From assembly GCA_910579175.1 (NCBI GenBank), contig CAJTTB010000002.1, positions 62,001 through 126,000 on the forward strand: 64,000 nucleotides of DNA. Reading direction: 5' to 3'. Numbering within the stretch: position 1 is the stretch's first letter; each line of letters starts with the position of its first letter. Below, in pieces: positions 1 through 7,186 of this stretch. The notes under the pieces are model-generated. The model was given only the letters and a program-made list of their open reading frames with translations, was not told the origin of the DNA and did no database searches. The stretch comes from an uncultured Oscillospiraceae bacterium. Its GTDB lineage: Bacteria > Bacillota > Clostridia > Oscillospirales > Ruminococcaceae. The translations under genes were made by a program, and so were the position numbers.

Positions 1-41
1 GCGCAACTGATAAATGTTTTGAATTTCTTTTTTTGTTTCAT
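1..41 (-). CDS. possible 5' end of an edge-truncated gene
   Basis: An ATG at position 41 on the minus strand opens a frame reading M-K-Q-K-K-K-F-K-T-F-I-S-C that leaves the window at base 1. A GGAAG ribosome-binding-like sequence lies 8-13 bases upstream. It resembles the GGAAG(TG) sites before several real genes here. The lysine-rich start could be the n-region of a signal peptide, but only 13 residues are visible. No function can be assigned and the gene itself is uncertain. Confidence 0.35.
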   Translation of the reverse strand, partial: MKQKKKFKTFISC

Positions 42-267
42 AATAAAGTCTTCCAGGTTGCTTATGAATACTATGAAATAGCTGATATACTGATCAGCGA
101 AAATGAATCATAAAAGAAATGTTTTTTATTTATTTTATGATATCATTATTATAACTAATAAAACAAATTAATTCAATTATTTTTTTATATTTTTTCCAAA
201 ATGTCATATATTGTTTTTATTTTTTCATCTTTAAAAAAAATTATTAAAACTCAATCAACACAACTTT

Positions 268-1437
268 TTACTTTTGCAACAATGGTCCTATCATAAAAAT
301 TTTTGAATGACGCTTATCTTCTTTATCAAATAGCACTTCAAAACAGGCATAAACCTCTTCTTTTATCCTTTCATAAGCCAATCCCACAACCTGATAACTT
401 GTAAAGCTCTGTTGCTGTTTATATTTTTCCAAAGCCACTTCCAACTGTTGTTTAAAATACAATTCCTGCTCTGGAGAGAGCAATCCAACATCATTATAAA
501 AACAATATAAAGACTTCACCATTCCATTTGTATATAAATAAATCCAAATCTCATCTCGGTTGCTATTTTTTAGAATCACTTTATAATTTTTATCGATATC
601 ATTTTCTCTTTCTGCCTGAACCATCCAATAAGAAGATATATTTTTTACCTTTCCCTCCAAAAACCGATAGGATTCTTGTACAATCTCACTTTGCCCAATA
701 TCTTGTTGTTGATCTGCTTTATCACAATGATACTGATAATAATAAATCCGTTCTTTTTCATCAAAAATATAGGCATCTGCATATTCTGTTTCATATCTAT
801 GCCTTGTGATAATTGCCACTGTATCACTGTTATAAACCTGCCACTCCTCCTTACAACTTCCAATATAATAAAGTGTTTGATGATCAAATTCTTTGATGGT
901 TTCTCTAGTGGGATTTATAATCCAATCATCTTTTCCCATCTGTGTATTGGGATTTTTACAAACTCCATATATATCAAAAAAATAACGAACACCATCAATC
1001 ATCATCGTTTCAACCGCCAACATACCATTTATATCATAGTAGTACCAATTTCCTGTATCTCTTGAATGCACCCACTCATTGATTACCTTAGAACCCTCTG
1101 GATATCTATCATTGGAAATCTGCGTCAAGTAATACCATTTTCTAACCTTTTCATCATAAAAATCACCGGTTAGCATATAGCCTTGTTCATCAAAATAAAA
1201 CCAAAATGGACCAATCTGTTCCCATTGACTGGTGGGATAACTTTTATCAATATATTGAAACTTCCATTTTTTATTGGAGTCTAATTTCCATTTTCCTCTA
1301 TCCGAAGCAATTAATTGATTTTTTTTCGGTTCTGGGGGTGCACAATGGATTGCTGTCACTGCTGAGCCGGATAGGAATTTTGAAGACGATAAAGATTGTC
1401 CCACTACTACTTTTTTAATGATTAATTTTTGATTCAT
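268..1437 (-). CDS. cell-wall-binding-repeat protein of unknown function
   Basis: A 389-residue protein. Between about residues 45 and 160 it carries three or four aromatic repeats of the choline/cell-wall-binding type (W-Y-Y-Y-D-I-N-G-M, F-Y-F-D-E-Q-G-Y-M, Y-F-F-D-I-Y-G). Such modules normally tether secreted proteins to the clostridial wall. The remaining 230 residues match no family I recognise. The ATG at 1437 is chosen over one at 1476 because GGAAGTG lies just before it. The N-terminus is odd: after M-N-Q-K-L-I-I-K-K-V-V-V-G the hydrophobic core expected of a signal peptide is replaced by polar residues, although L-S-G-S-A-V-T-A resembles the end of one. Localisation is therefore uncertain. 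No operon partner is evident. Confidence 0.6.
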   Translation of the reverse strand: MNQKLIIKKVVVGQSLSSSKFLSGSAVTAIHCAPPEPKKNQLIASDRGKWKLDSNKKWKFQYIDKSYPTSQWEQIGPFWFYFDEQGYMLTGDFYDEKVRKWYYLTQISNDRYPEGSKVINEWVHSRDTGNWYYYDINGMLAVETMMIDGVRYFFDIYGVCKNPNTQMGKDDWIINPTRETIKEFDHQTLYYIGSCKEEWQVYNSDTVAIITRHRYETEYADAYIFDEKERIYYYQYHCDKADQQQDIGQSEIVQESYRFLEGKVKNISSYWMVQAERENDIDKNYKVILKNSNRDEIWIYLYTNGMVKSLYCFYNDVGLLSPEQELYFKQQLEVALEKYKQQQSFTSYQVVGLAYERIKEEVYACFEVLFDKEDKRHSKIFMIGPLLQK

Positions 1438-1538
1438 AAAAACACTTCCGTTCTTTTTAATAGTTGCAGATATCATGAAAATGATTTATTTTTATTTTAT
1501 CATATTATTACATAAATATCTATTTTATGGACAAAAAA

Positions 1539-1578
1539 CAAGACAGTAGTTCCATAATTTCATGAAACTACTGTCTTG
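1539..1578 (-). terminator. terminator of the yjfB-like gene
   Basis: A perfect 13-bp stem (1539-1551 with 1566-1578) is followed on the minus strand by a run of six T. It lies just downstream of the YjfB-like gene and between it and the next minus-strand gene, so the two genes are probably transcribed separately. Confidence 0.8.
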
Positions 1579-1609
1579 TCTTTTATGCAATCAGTATTAT
1601 TTTACCAGA

Positions 1610-1798
1610 TTATACTCTTACATCTAAAAGTCGACCTGGTTCAACTGGTGGCGCAGACTGCTGAATCATATCGATCATTTGCTGCGCTGCAACTTCTTGT
1701 GCTTCCATACCTTCTTTTAACATAGAAATAGATACTGCTTGCATTAAGCTTCCAGCATGATAATTCATGCTTGCTGCTGCAATTGAACTTAAATCCAT
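1610..1798 (-). CDS. YjfB family putative motility protein
   Basis: A 62-residue protein matching the small YjfB family: an alanine/methionine-rich amphipathic N-terminus, a central L-K-E-G-M-E-A-Q segment and the family ending P-G-R-L-L-D-V-R-V. The family is annotated as motility-associated from Bacillus, but its molecular role is not known. Three candidate starts (GTG 1807, ATG 1804, ATG 1798) sit together. The ATG at 1798 is best placed, 8 bases after AAGGAAGG. The gene stands alone with its own promoter and terminator, and no flagellar genes are in the window. Confidence 0.8.
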   Translation of the reverse strand: MDLSSIAAASMNYHAGSLMQAVSISMLKEGMEAQEVAAQQMIDMIQQSAPPVEPGRLLDVRV

Positions 1799-1824
1799 TG
1801 TCATCACCTTCCTTTACTGATTTC

Positions 1825-1853
1825 ATTATATGCCATTCTATGAAAAAAATCAA
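1825..1853 (-). promoter_or_regulatory. sigma-A promoter of the yjfB-like gene
   Basis: On the minus strand, TTGATT (1848-1853) and TATAAT (1825-1830) are separated by 17 bp. The start codon follows about 27 bases beyond the -10 box. This is a vegetative rather than sigma-D-type promoter. Confidence 0.7.
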
Positions 1854-1880
1854 GAAAAAATTAAGACAAATAAAATATCA

Positions 1881-1908
1881 TTGACTTTCCATTTAGGTCT
1901 GATATGAT
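1881..1908 (+). promoter_or_regulatory. promoter of the MalY-type lyase gene
   Basis: TTGACT (1881-1886) and TATGAT (1903-1908) are separated by 16 bp, 31 bases upstream of the lyase start codon. No operator-like palindrome is obvious around it. Confidence 0.65.
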
Positions 1909-1938
1909 AGAAATAACAATCAGAAAGGATGAATTTCA

Positions 1939-3117
1939 ATGAAATACAATTTTGATGAAGTAATCAATCGAAAAAACACCAATTGTATCAAATATGATTC
2001 TATCAAAACATCTGGAAAACCCGAAAATATAATTCCTCTTTGGGTTGCTGATATGGATTTTAAATCTCCTCCTGCGGTTAGTGAAGCGCTAATCAAAATA
2101 AGTCAACATGGTATCTTTGGATACAGTCATATCGATGATACTTATTTTAAAGCTGTTTTTCAATGGTATCATACTCGCTTCGGATGGGATATTCAAAGGG
2201 AGTGGCTTATCAATACACCTGGAGTAGTTCATGCTTTGGCAACTGCCGTTCGTGCATTTACCAAAAAGGGAGAAAGCGTTCTGATACAAACTCCAGTTTA
2301 TCCCCCCTTTTATACCTCTATCACTGAAAACCACCGAATACTTGTTACAAATCAGCTCATCTATCAAAATGGAACCTATCAAATTGATTTTGATGACTTT
2401 GAACAGCAAATCAAGCAACATCAAGTAAAACTCTTTATCTTATGCAGCCCACATAATCCAATTGGACGCGTTTGGACCAAGCAAGAACTTACAAAAATGA
2501 TAGAAATCTGTCAAAAATATCATGTTTTGATCATTTCAGATGAAATACATTCTGATTTTGTCTATCAAAAAGGTACTCATCATATCCTAGCTTCTTTGAA
2601 TCCCATCATTGAGCAAAATTGTATTATCTGTACTGCTCCTAGTAAAACATTTAATTTAGCAGGTCTACAGATTTCCAATATTCTCATACCCAATCCAAAA
2701 ATACGTGAAAAATTTTTGACTGTTCTTTCCGCCAATCATACTGGTGACCCAAATTTATTTGGTTTAACCGCTTGTCAAGCTGCTTATGAACATGGTGCAG
2801 AATGGTTGGACCAACTTCTTATTTATCTGTCTGAGAATATTTGCTATGTCAGGGACTTTTTAAAAAAGCAAATTCCTCAAATTCAATTCATCCAACCACA
2901 GGGAACCTATTTACTTTGGCTGGATTGTACTGCATTGCCAATTGCACCAGAACAATTAGAAGATTTTTTCATTCATCAAGCAGGTCTATGGTTAAACGAT
3001 GGCACTATGTTTGGAGAAAATGCAAAAGGCTTTCAACGTGTCAATATTGCTTGCCCTAGAAGTATTCTAGAACAAGCTATGCATCAATTAAAATTGGCAG
3101 TAGACAGATTATACTAA
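1939..3117 (+). CDS. MalY/PatB family PLP-dependent cystathionine beta-lyase / aminotransferase
   Basis: A 392-residue fold-type I aminotransferase-like enzyme. Family members cleave C-S bonds of cystathionine or cysteine, giving homocysteine or sulfide with pyruvate and ammonia, in the cytosol. Visible signatures are the N-terminal P-L-W-V-A-D-M-D block (33-40) typical of MalY/PatB, C-S-P-H-N-P-I-G (169-176), the PLP-contacting S-D-E-I-H-S-D (200-206, Asp201) and the Schiff-base lysine Lys236 in P-S-K-T-F-N. Length is normal for the family. AAAGGATG precedes the ATG. The next gene is an Rrf2 regulator, a family that often controls cysteine or Fe-S metabolism, so a sulfur role fits, but the 190-bp gap argues against one transcript. 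The exact substrate cannot be read from sequence. Confidence 0.9.
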   Translation: MKYNFDEVINRKNTNCIKYDSIKTSGKPENIIPLWVADMDFKSPPAVSEALIKISQHGIFGYSHIDDTYFKAVFQWYHTRFGWDIQREWLINTPGVVHALATAVRAFTKKGESVLIQTPVYPPFYTSITENHRILVTNQLIYQNGTYQIDFDDFEQQIKQHQVKLFILCSPHNPIGRVWTKQELTKMIEICQKYHVLIISDEIHSDFVYQKGTHHILASLNPIIEQNCIICTAPSKTFNLAGLQISNILIPNPKIREKFLTVLSANHTGDPNLFGLTACQAAYEHGAEWLDQLLIYLSENICYVRDFLKKQIPQIQFIQPQGTYLLWLDCTALPIAPEQLEDFFIHQAGLWLNDGTMFGENAKGFQRVNIACPRSILEQAMHQLKLAVDRLY

Positions 3118-3266
3118 TCATATTACCAAGTACTTTCTATCTCATGGAATCAAAAATTCTATTAAATATCTTTTATATTTTTTGTGAGTGTTTTTCTGAT
3201 CAAAGTATTTATTAAGTAAAATTTTATCAATTTTTTTATCTATAGTTGAATTTAAATTTATTCTAT

Positions 3267-3288
3267 GATACTATATAAATATAGTATC
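3267..3288. promoter_or_regulatory. perfect palindromic operator upstream of the Rrf2 gene
   Basis: Two perfectly complementary 10-bp arms around a 2-bp AA centre (arm GATACTATAT) end 21 bases before the start codon of the Rrf2 regulator. A plausible -35 TTGAAT lies at about 3246 with a TATGAT-like -10 at 3264-3269, so the palindrome would cover the transcription start. This is the usual place for an autoregulatory Rrf2-family operator. Confidence 0.6.
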
Positions 3289-3309
3289 AAACAAAGGTGG
3301 ATAAAGCAA

Positions 3310-3774
3310 ATGAGAATATCTACAAAAGGGCGTTATGCACTGCGTTTAATGATTGATTTGGCATTGAACTGCCATGGAAATTATATTCCATTAAAAGAAG
3401 TTGCGAACCGTCAGAATATATCAGATAAATACTTAGAGCAAATTGTTATTCAACTAAACAAAGCTGGATATGTCAAAAGTATACGTGGTGCACAAGGTGG
3501 CTACTCACTTGCAAAAAAACCGATTGAATATACTGTTGGAGATATTTTACGATTGATGGAAGGTAGCCTTGCTCCAGTTTCTTGTTTAGTAGAAGATGCA
3601 ACACCATGCCCTCGTATGAAAGAATGTAATACAATTTCTATGTGGAGAAAACTCAAGCAAGCAATTGAAGAAGTTGTTGATAGTTATACTTTAGAAGATT
3701 TAATTCAACAACAAAACGAAATGGAAAGCCATAACTTTTTAGAGTCTAAAATCAATTTAGAATTGGTTCCATAA
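3310..3774 (+). CDS. Rrf2 family transcriptional regulator (IscR/CymR-like)
   Basis: A 154-residue winged-helix regulator. M-R-I-S-T-K-G-R-Y-A at the start, the helix-turn-helix around residues 26-50 and the wing R-G-A-Q-G-G-Y-S-L (59-67) are standard Rrf2 features. Three cysteines at 92, 100 and 106 (C-x7-C-x5-C) lie where IscR-type members bind an iron-sulfur cluster, so it may sense Fe-S status; CymR-type cysteine regulators lack them. The ATG at 3310 is preceded by AAAGGTGG at 9-base spacing. A longer reading from 3265 would run through the palindrome and promoter, so I reject it. Target genes are unknown; the MalY-type lyase upstream is one candidate. Confidence 0.9.
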   Translation: MRISTKGRYALRLMIDLALNCHGNYIPLKEVANRQNISDKYLEQIVIQLNKAGYVKSIRGAQGGYSLAKKPIEYTVGDILRLMEGSLAPVSCLVEDATPCPRMKECNTISMWRKLKQAIEEVVDSYTLEDLIQQQNEMESHNFLESKINLELVP

Positions 3775-3828
3775 ACCATAGTTCTTTTCACTGTCAATCA
3801 TTTCATTGAAAGATCCACAATCAAAAAA

Positions 3829-3862
3829 ATGGCTGCAAAATTGCAATATTTTGCAGCCATTT
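3829..3862. terminator. hairpin terminator between the Rrf2 gene and the ribokinase gene
   Basis: A near-perfect 14-bp stem (AATGGCTGCAAAAT and its complement) with a short loop follows the Rrf2 gene. On the plus strand the T tract is weak (ATTTACA). On the minus strand it is followed by seven T, so it is strongest in the direction where no nearby gene needs it. It can work both ways. Confidence 0.6.
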
Positions 3863-3909
3863 ACATATTAACTCATTAAACACATCTCTTATACAAAGGA
3901 GAAAATACT

Positions 3910-4809
3910 ATGAAAATGCTCAATTTTGGTTCTGTGAATTTAGATTATGTCTATCATCTCAACCATTTTGTCCAACCTGGAGAAACCATTTTATCACACC
4001 AACGGGAAACAAACTGTGGTGGAAAAGGACTCAACCAGTCCATCGCCCTAGCAAAGACAGGGCTTTTGGTCTATCATGCTGGAATATCTGGTTATGATGG
4101 CGCATTGCTACGAGAATATTTACAACAAAATCATGTAGACATTACTTTTTTAAAAGAAATCCCCGAACTCAGCGGTCATACAATCATCCAGGTAACACCT
4201 CAGGGTGAAAATTGTATCATTTTATATCCCGGTGCAAATGCAAAAGTAGATCATTCTCATATCGATTTTGTGCTATCTCATTTTGAAAAAGGAGATATTT
4301 GCCTGATTCAAAATGAAATTTCTTGTATTGATTATTTAATCAAACAAGCATCCAAAAAAGAATTAACCATTGTCTTCAATCCTTCTCCCTATACGCCAGA
4401 ATTATCCACCTATCCATTAAATAAAGTCTCTTATCTCATCTTAAATGAAATTGAAGGCGAACAAATTACAGGACAATCTTCCTCTGCTCAAATATTATCT
4501 ACACTTCAACAACAATACCCACAATTAAAAATCATTCTCACTCTAGGAGAATCTGGCGCAATTTATCAGGATTCCTGCCAACAGATAAAACAACCCATTT
4601 TTTCCACAAATACGGTGGATACCACCGCAGCTGGAGACACCTTTACAGGCTATTTTATCTATTCGATCCAAAAAGGACTTTCCCCGAAAGATGGGCTCAT
4701 TTTGGCAAGTGCTGCCGCCGCAATTGCAGTCTCTCGTTCTGGCGCCGCTTGTTCAATTCCTTCACTAAAAGAAGTAAATTGCTTTTTAGAAAATCAAAAA
4801 ACCTGCTAA
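3910..4809 (+). CDS. ribokinase-like PfkB family sugar kinase
   Basis: A 299-residue PfkB carbohydrate kinase of ribokinase type, expected to phosphorylate a pentose at O5 with ATP in the cytosol. It shows the N-terminal substrate-binding block ending G-G-K-G-L-N-Q (37-43), a central N-E-I-E-G-E segment, and the PfkB signature D-T-T-A-A-G-D-T-F with catalytic Asp243. Length is normal. AAAGGAG precedes the start codon by 8 bases. No ribose transporter or phosphorylase is adjacent, so the true sugar is uncertain and nucleoside or other pentose substrates remain possible. Its stop codon lies inside the following terminator hairpin. Confidence 0.85.
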   Translation: MKMLNFGSVNLDYVYHLNHFVQPGETILSHQRETNCGGKGLNQSIALAKTGLLVYHAGISGYDGALLREYLQQNHVDITFLKEIPELSGHTIIQVTPQGENCIILYPGANAKVDHSHIDFVLSHFEKGDICLIQNEISCIDYLIKQASKKELTIVFNPSPYTPELSTYPLNKVSYLILNEIEGEQITGQSSSAQILSTLQQQYPQLKIILTLGESGAIYQDSCQQIKQPIFSTNTVDTTAAGDTFTGYFIYSIQKGLSPKDGLILASAAAAIAVSRSGAACSIPSLKEVNCFLENQKTC

Positions 4810-4824
4810 AATAGCAGGTTTTTT
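4796..4824. terminator. bidirectional terminator between convergent genes
   Basis: An A-rich tract, a stem of about 9 bp (AACCTGCTA with its complement) and a T tract serve the ribokinase gene on the plus strand and the decarboxylase beta-subunit gene on the minus strand. Confidence 0.85.
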
Positions 4825-4832
4825 ATTTATCA

Positions 4833-6101
4833 CTATTGGAATAAACTAATTAATACGCCGGCAGCAACACCAGAACCAATAACACCAGCAACGTTTGGAC
4901 CCATAGCATGCATCAATAAGAAGTTTGTTGGATTCTCTTTCGCACCAACCTTCTGAGATACACGAGCAGCCATAGGAACAGCAGATACACCAGCGGAACC
5001 GATCAATGGGTTTACTTTACCCTTGGTAACAACATACATCAACTTACCAAATAATACGCCAGTCGCTGTACCAACACAGAATGCAGCTAGACCTAAGAAG
5101 ATAATACCGAGGGTTTGAGCTGTTAAAAATCTTTCAGCAGATGCAGTTGCACCAACGGTTGTGCCCAAAAAGATTGTAATGATATTCATCAATTCGTTTT
5201 GAGCTGTCTTTACCAATCTGTCTACAACACCGCTTTCTTTAAATAGATTTCCTAACATCAACATACCAACCAAAGGAGTTGCAGAAGGAACCAACAGACA
5301 TACGACCAAAGTTACAATAACTGGGAATACAATTTTTTCTGTTCTGGAAACTGGACGAAGTTGTTCCATCACAACAGCACGTTCTTTTTTGGTTGTCAAT
5401 AATTTCATAATTGGAGGCTGAATAACAGGAACCAATGCCATATAAGAGTAAGCTGCAACAGCAATAGGACCTAATAAATGTGGCGCCAATTTACCAGTTG
5501 TATAAATCGCAGTAGGACCATCTGCACCGCCGATAATACCGATAGAAGCTGCTTCTTTGCTGGTAAAGCCCAACAAAATTGCACCAACAAAGGTAATGAA
5601 GATACCAATCTGAGCAGCAGCGCCCAACAAGAATGATTTTGGATTGGCAATCAATGGACCAAAGTCAGTCATACAACCAATACCTAAGAAAATCAATGGT
5701 GGGTAAATACCAAGTTTAACGCCTTGATACAAATAATAAAGCAAACCGCCATTTGCATATTGTTGAGAGTTTGTATTGATAAAGAATTCATATACAGAAC
5801 CATCTGCTCCTGCTAATGCCACCGTCTGAAAATGCGTTCCGTCATGGGGCATTGCGGAAAGCGGTTCCAATACCATCTTAGGATAATCCATGACACCGCC
5901 CAGTGGAATATTTACCAATAACATACCAAATGCAATTGGCAACAGCAATAAAGGTTCATATTGTTTTACAATTGCCAGATACATCAAAATACAAGCAATT
6001 GCAATCATAATCACATTTTTCCATCCTTCATCTTGGAAAAACGCGACAAAGCCAGATTTTAAAAACAAATCGCTAAGGCCTTTGGCAAACGTTTCAAACA
6101 T
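4833..6101 (-). CDS. oadB: sodium ion-translocating decarboxylase, beta subunit
   Basis: A 422-residue integral membrane protein of the OadB/GcdB/MmdB family. This subunit decarboxylates carboxybiotin and couples that to sodium export across the cytoplasmic membrane. It has about ten hydrophobic segments, the conserved loop G-I-G-C-M-T-D-F-G-P-L (about 140-150), the S-I-G-I-I-G-G-A-D-G-P-T block (about 186-197) with its key Asp, and the C-terminal N-F-L-L-M-H-A-M-G-P-N-V-A-G-V-I-G-S-G motif. A good ribosome site (AGAGGAAAGGA) precedes the ATG. The gamma subunit is just upstream, but no carboxyltransferase alpha subunit or biotin carrier is nearby. Whether it acts on oxaloacetate, glutaconyl-CoA or methylmalonyl-CoA cannot be told. 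The gene symbol is the generic family name. Confidence 0.9.
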   Translation of the reverse strand: MFETFAKGLSDLFLKSGFVAFFQDEGWKNVIMIAIACILMYLAIVKQYEPLLLLPIAFGMLLVNIPLGGVMDYPKMVLEPLSAMPHDGTHFQTVALAGADGSVYEFFINTNSQQYANGGLLYYLYQGVKLGIYPPLIFLGIGCMTDFGPLIANPKSFLLGAAAQIGIFITFVGAILLGFTSKEAASIGIIGGADGPTAIYTTGKLAPHLLGPIAVAAYSYMALVPVIQPPIMKLLTTKKERAVVMEQLRPVSRTEKIVFPVIVTLVVCLLVPSATPLVGMLMLGNLFKESGVVDRLVKTAQNELMNIITIFLGTTVGATASAERFLTAQTLGIIFLGLAAFCVGTATGVLFGKLMYVVTKGKVNPLIGSAGVSAVPMAARVSQKVGAKENPTNFLLMHAMGPNVAGVIGSGVAAGVLISLFQ

Positions 6102-6130
6102 AGAAAACTATTCCTTTCCTCTTGAGTGAA

Positions 6131-6253
6131 CTACCCATTGCTAAAAAGCAACAGATTTCCTGCTTCATCGACCTCGAAATCTACTGTCTCCACAGGCGTA
6201 AATTCGGGCAGAACCTGCCCTATCGATTGATTTAGACACCCTCTAACGCACAT
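6131..6253 (-). CDS. possible 40-residue small protein between decarboxylase subunit genes
   Basis: An ATG-to-TAG frame of 40 codons on the minus strand fills most of the gap between the gamma- and beta-subunit genes, in their orientation. It reads M-C-V-R-G-C-L-N-Q-S-I-G-Q at the start and ends F-E-V-D-E-A-G-N-L-L-L-F-S-N-G. Codon use is protein-like and less AT-rich than the surrounding spacer. Against it, no good ribosome binding site precedes the ATG and I know no matching family. It could instead be a relic of another subunit or chance. Confidence 0.35.
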   Translation of the reverse strand: MCVRGCLNQSIGQVLPEFTPVETVDFEVDEAGNLLLFSNG

Positions 6254-6304
6254 GAGAGATGTTCTAACATACTAGTATAAACCACAAACACAATTGTTTT
6301 ATGG

Positions 6305-6700
6305 TTAAAATGGTCTTGTGTTTTCGGAAATACCAGCCATATTCCAAGCATTGCGAGATTCACGAACTCGTTTAATACTTTTGATAACAAATGGCTTTGC
6401 TTCTCCTTGAGAAGATATTACACAAGAAATAGCCGCAGTAATCGCTGCGACGACATCATCTGAAATACCATCTGTTTTAGGTGCTGAAACCGGCTTTGCT
6501 TTTGCAAGCGTTTTCGTAGGGGGTGCAGCTGGCTTTACTTCTGATTTACTTTCGGTTTGGGTATTTTTTTTTGAATCATTGATTGATTGAAATATTTTTC
6601 CCATCACCTGTACAATGACAATCAAAATAATCAATGCGATAAACACGACAACGACACCAGTAATTACAACCGACAGCATTTCGCCCACATTCATGTCCAT
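6305..6700 (-). CDS. OadG family sodium pump decarboxylase, gamma subunit
   Basis: A 131-residue protein with one N-terminal membrane helix (about residues 8-34, V-V-I-T-G-V-V-V-V-F-I-A), a polar lysine/proline/alanine-rich linker and a C-terminal segment with alternating A-A-I-T-A-A-I and R-V-R-E-S-R-N-A-W-N-M-A-G. This is the layout of OadG-family gamma/delta subunits, which anchor and assemble membrane-bound biotin-dependent decarboxylases. The proline/alanine linker also recalls those of biotin carriers, but no M-K-M biotin site is present. AAGGAG lies 9 bases before the start. It heads a short minus-strand cluster with the beta-subunit gene. Confidence 0.8.
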   Translation of the reverse strand: MDMNVGEMLSVVITGVVVVFIALIILIVIVQVMGKIFQSINDSKKNTQTESKSEVKPAAPPTKTLAKAKPVSAPKTDGISDDVVAAITAAISCVISSQGEAKPFVIKSIKRVRESRNAWNMAGISENTRPF

Positions 6701-6965
6701 GTTACCTATCTCCTTTTTATTAAAATTAATACAGTATTCAATCTATGATGCAATACAAGACTTGTACACAATCTATTGACACTATATTCAAAAATTTTAC
6801 CAATTGTATTATACATGAAATATATCTAAATTTCAATCATTTTTTTTACAAAATATAAAACCCGTTTATTTTCGTTATCTTCTGAACAAACCGCTGTGAA
6901 AAACAGGTATCTTTTGGTAAAAATGATAGATTACTTTATTTTTAAAAATTTCTTTCAAATTTTTA

Positions 6966-6994
6966 TTGACGAACATTCCAATTTATAGTAAAAT
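6966..6994 (+). promoter_or_regulatory. promoter of tRNA-Pro
   Basis: TTGACG, a 17-bp spacer and TAAAAT lie about 10 bases before the tRNA 5' end. The rest of the roughly 300-base gap between the OadG gene and this tRNA (6701-6965) is AT-rich and shows nothing else I can name. Confidence 0.65.
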
Positions 6995-7003
6995 AAAATT
7001 GTT

Positions 7004-7076
7004 CGGGGTGTAGCGCAGCTGGTAGCGTACTTGACTGGGGGTCAAGGGGTCGCGTGTTCAAGTCACGTCACTCCGA
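7004..7076 (+). tRNA. tRNA-Pro (anticodon GGG)
   Basis: A full cloverleaf can be drawn. The acceptor stem CGGGGTG pairs with CACTCCG, with one G-T wobble. The D arm is AGCGCAGCTGGTAGCGT-like. The anticodon stem CTTGA/TCAAG encloses C-T-GGG-G-G. The T arm has the TTCAAGT loop. Anticodon GGG reads CCC/CCU proline codons. CCA is not encoded. A terminator follows. Confidence 0.95.
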
Positions 7077-7103
7077 TTGATTTTAATATTATTGTTATAA
7101 ATA

Positions 7104-7130
7104 AAAAAGAGGGGATATCCCCTCTTTTTT
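7104..7130. terminator. bidirectional terminator after tRNA-Pro
   Basis: AAAAAAGAGGGGATATCCCCTCTTTTTT-type perfect inverted repeat. It ends the tRNA transcript on the plus strand and the aldo/keto reductase transcript on the minus strand. Confidence 0.85.
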
Positions 7131-7186
7131 ATTTATTTTTTATGTTGTCATTTTATAATAGCACTCTTTCAGTGTTTTTTCCCAAA

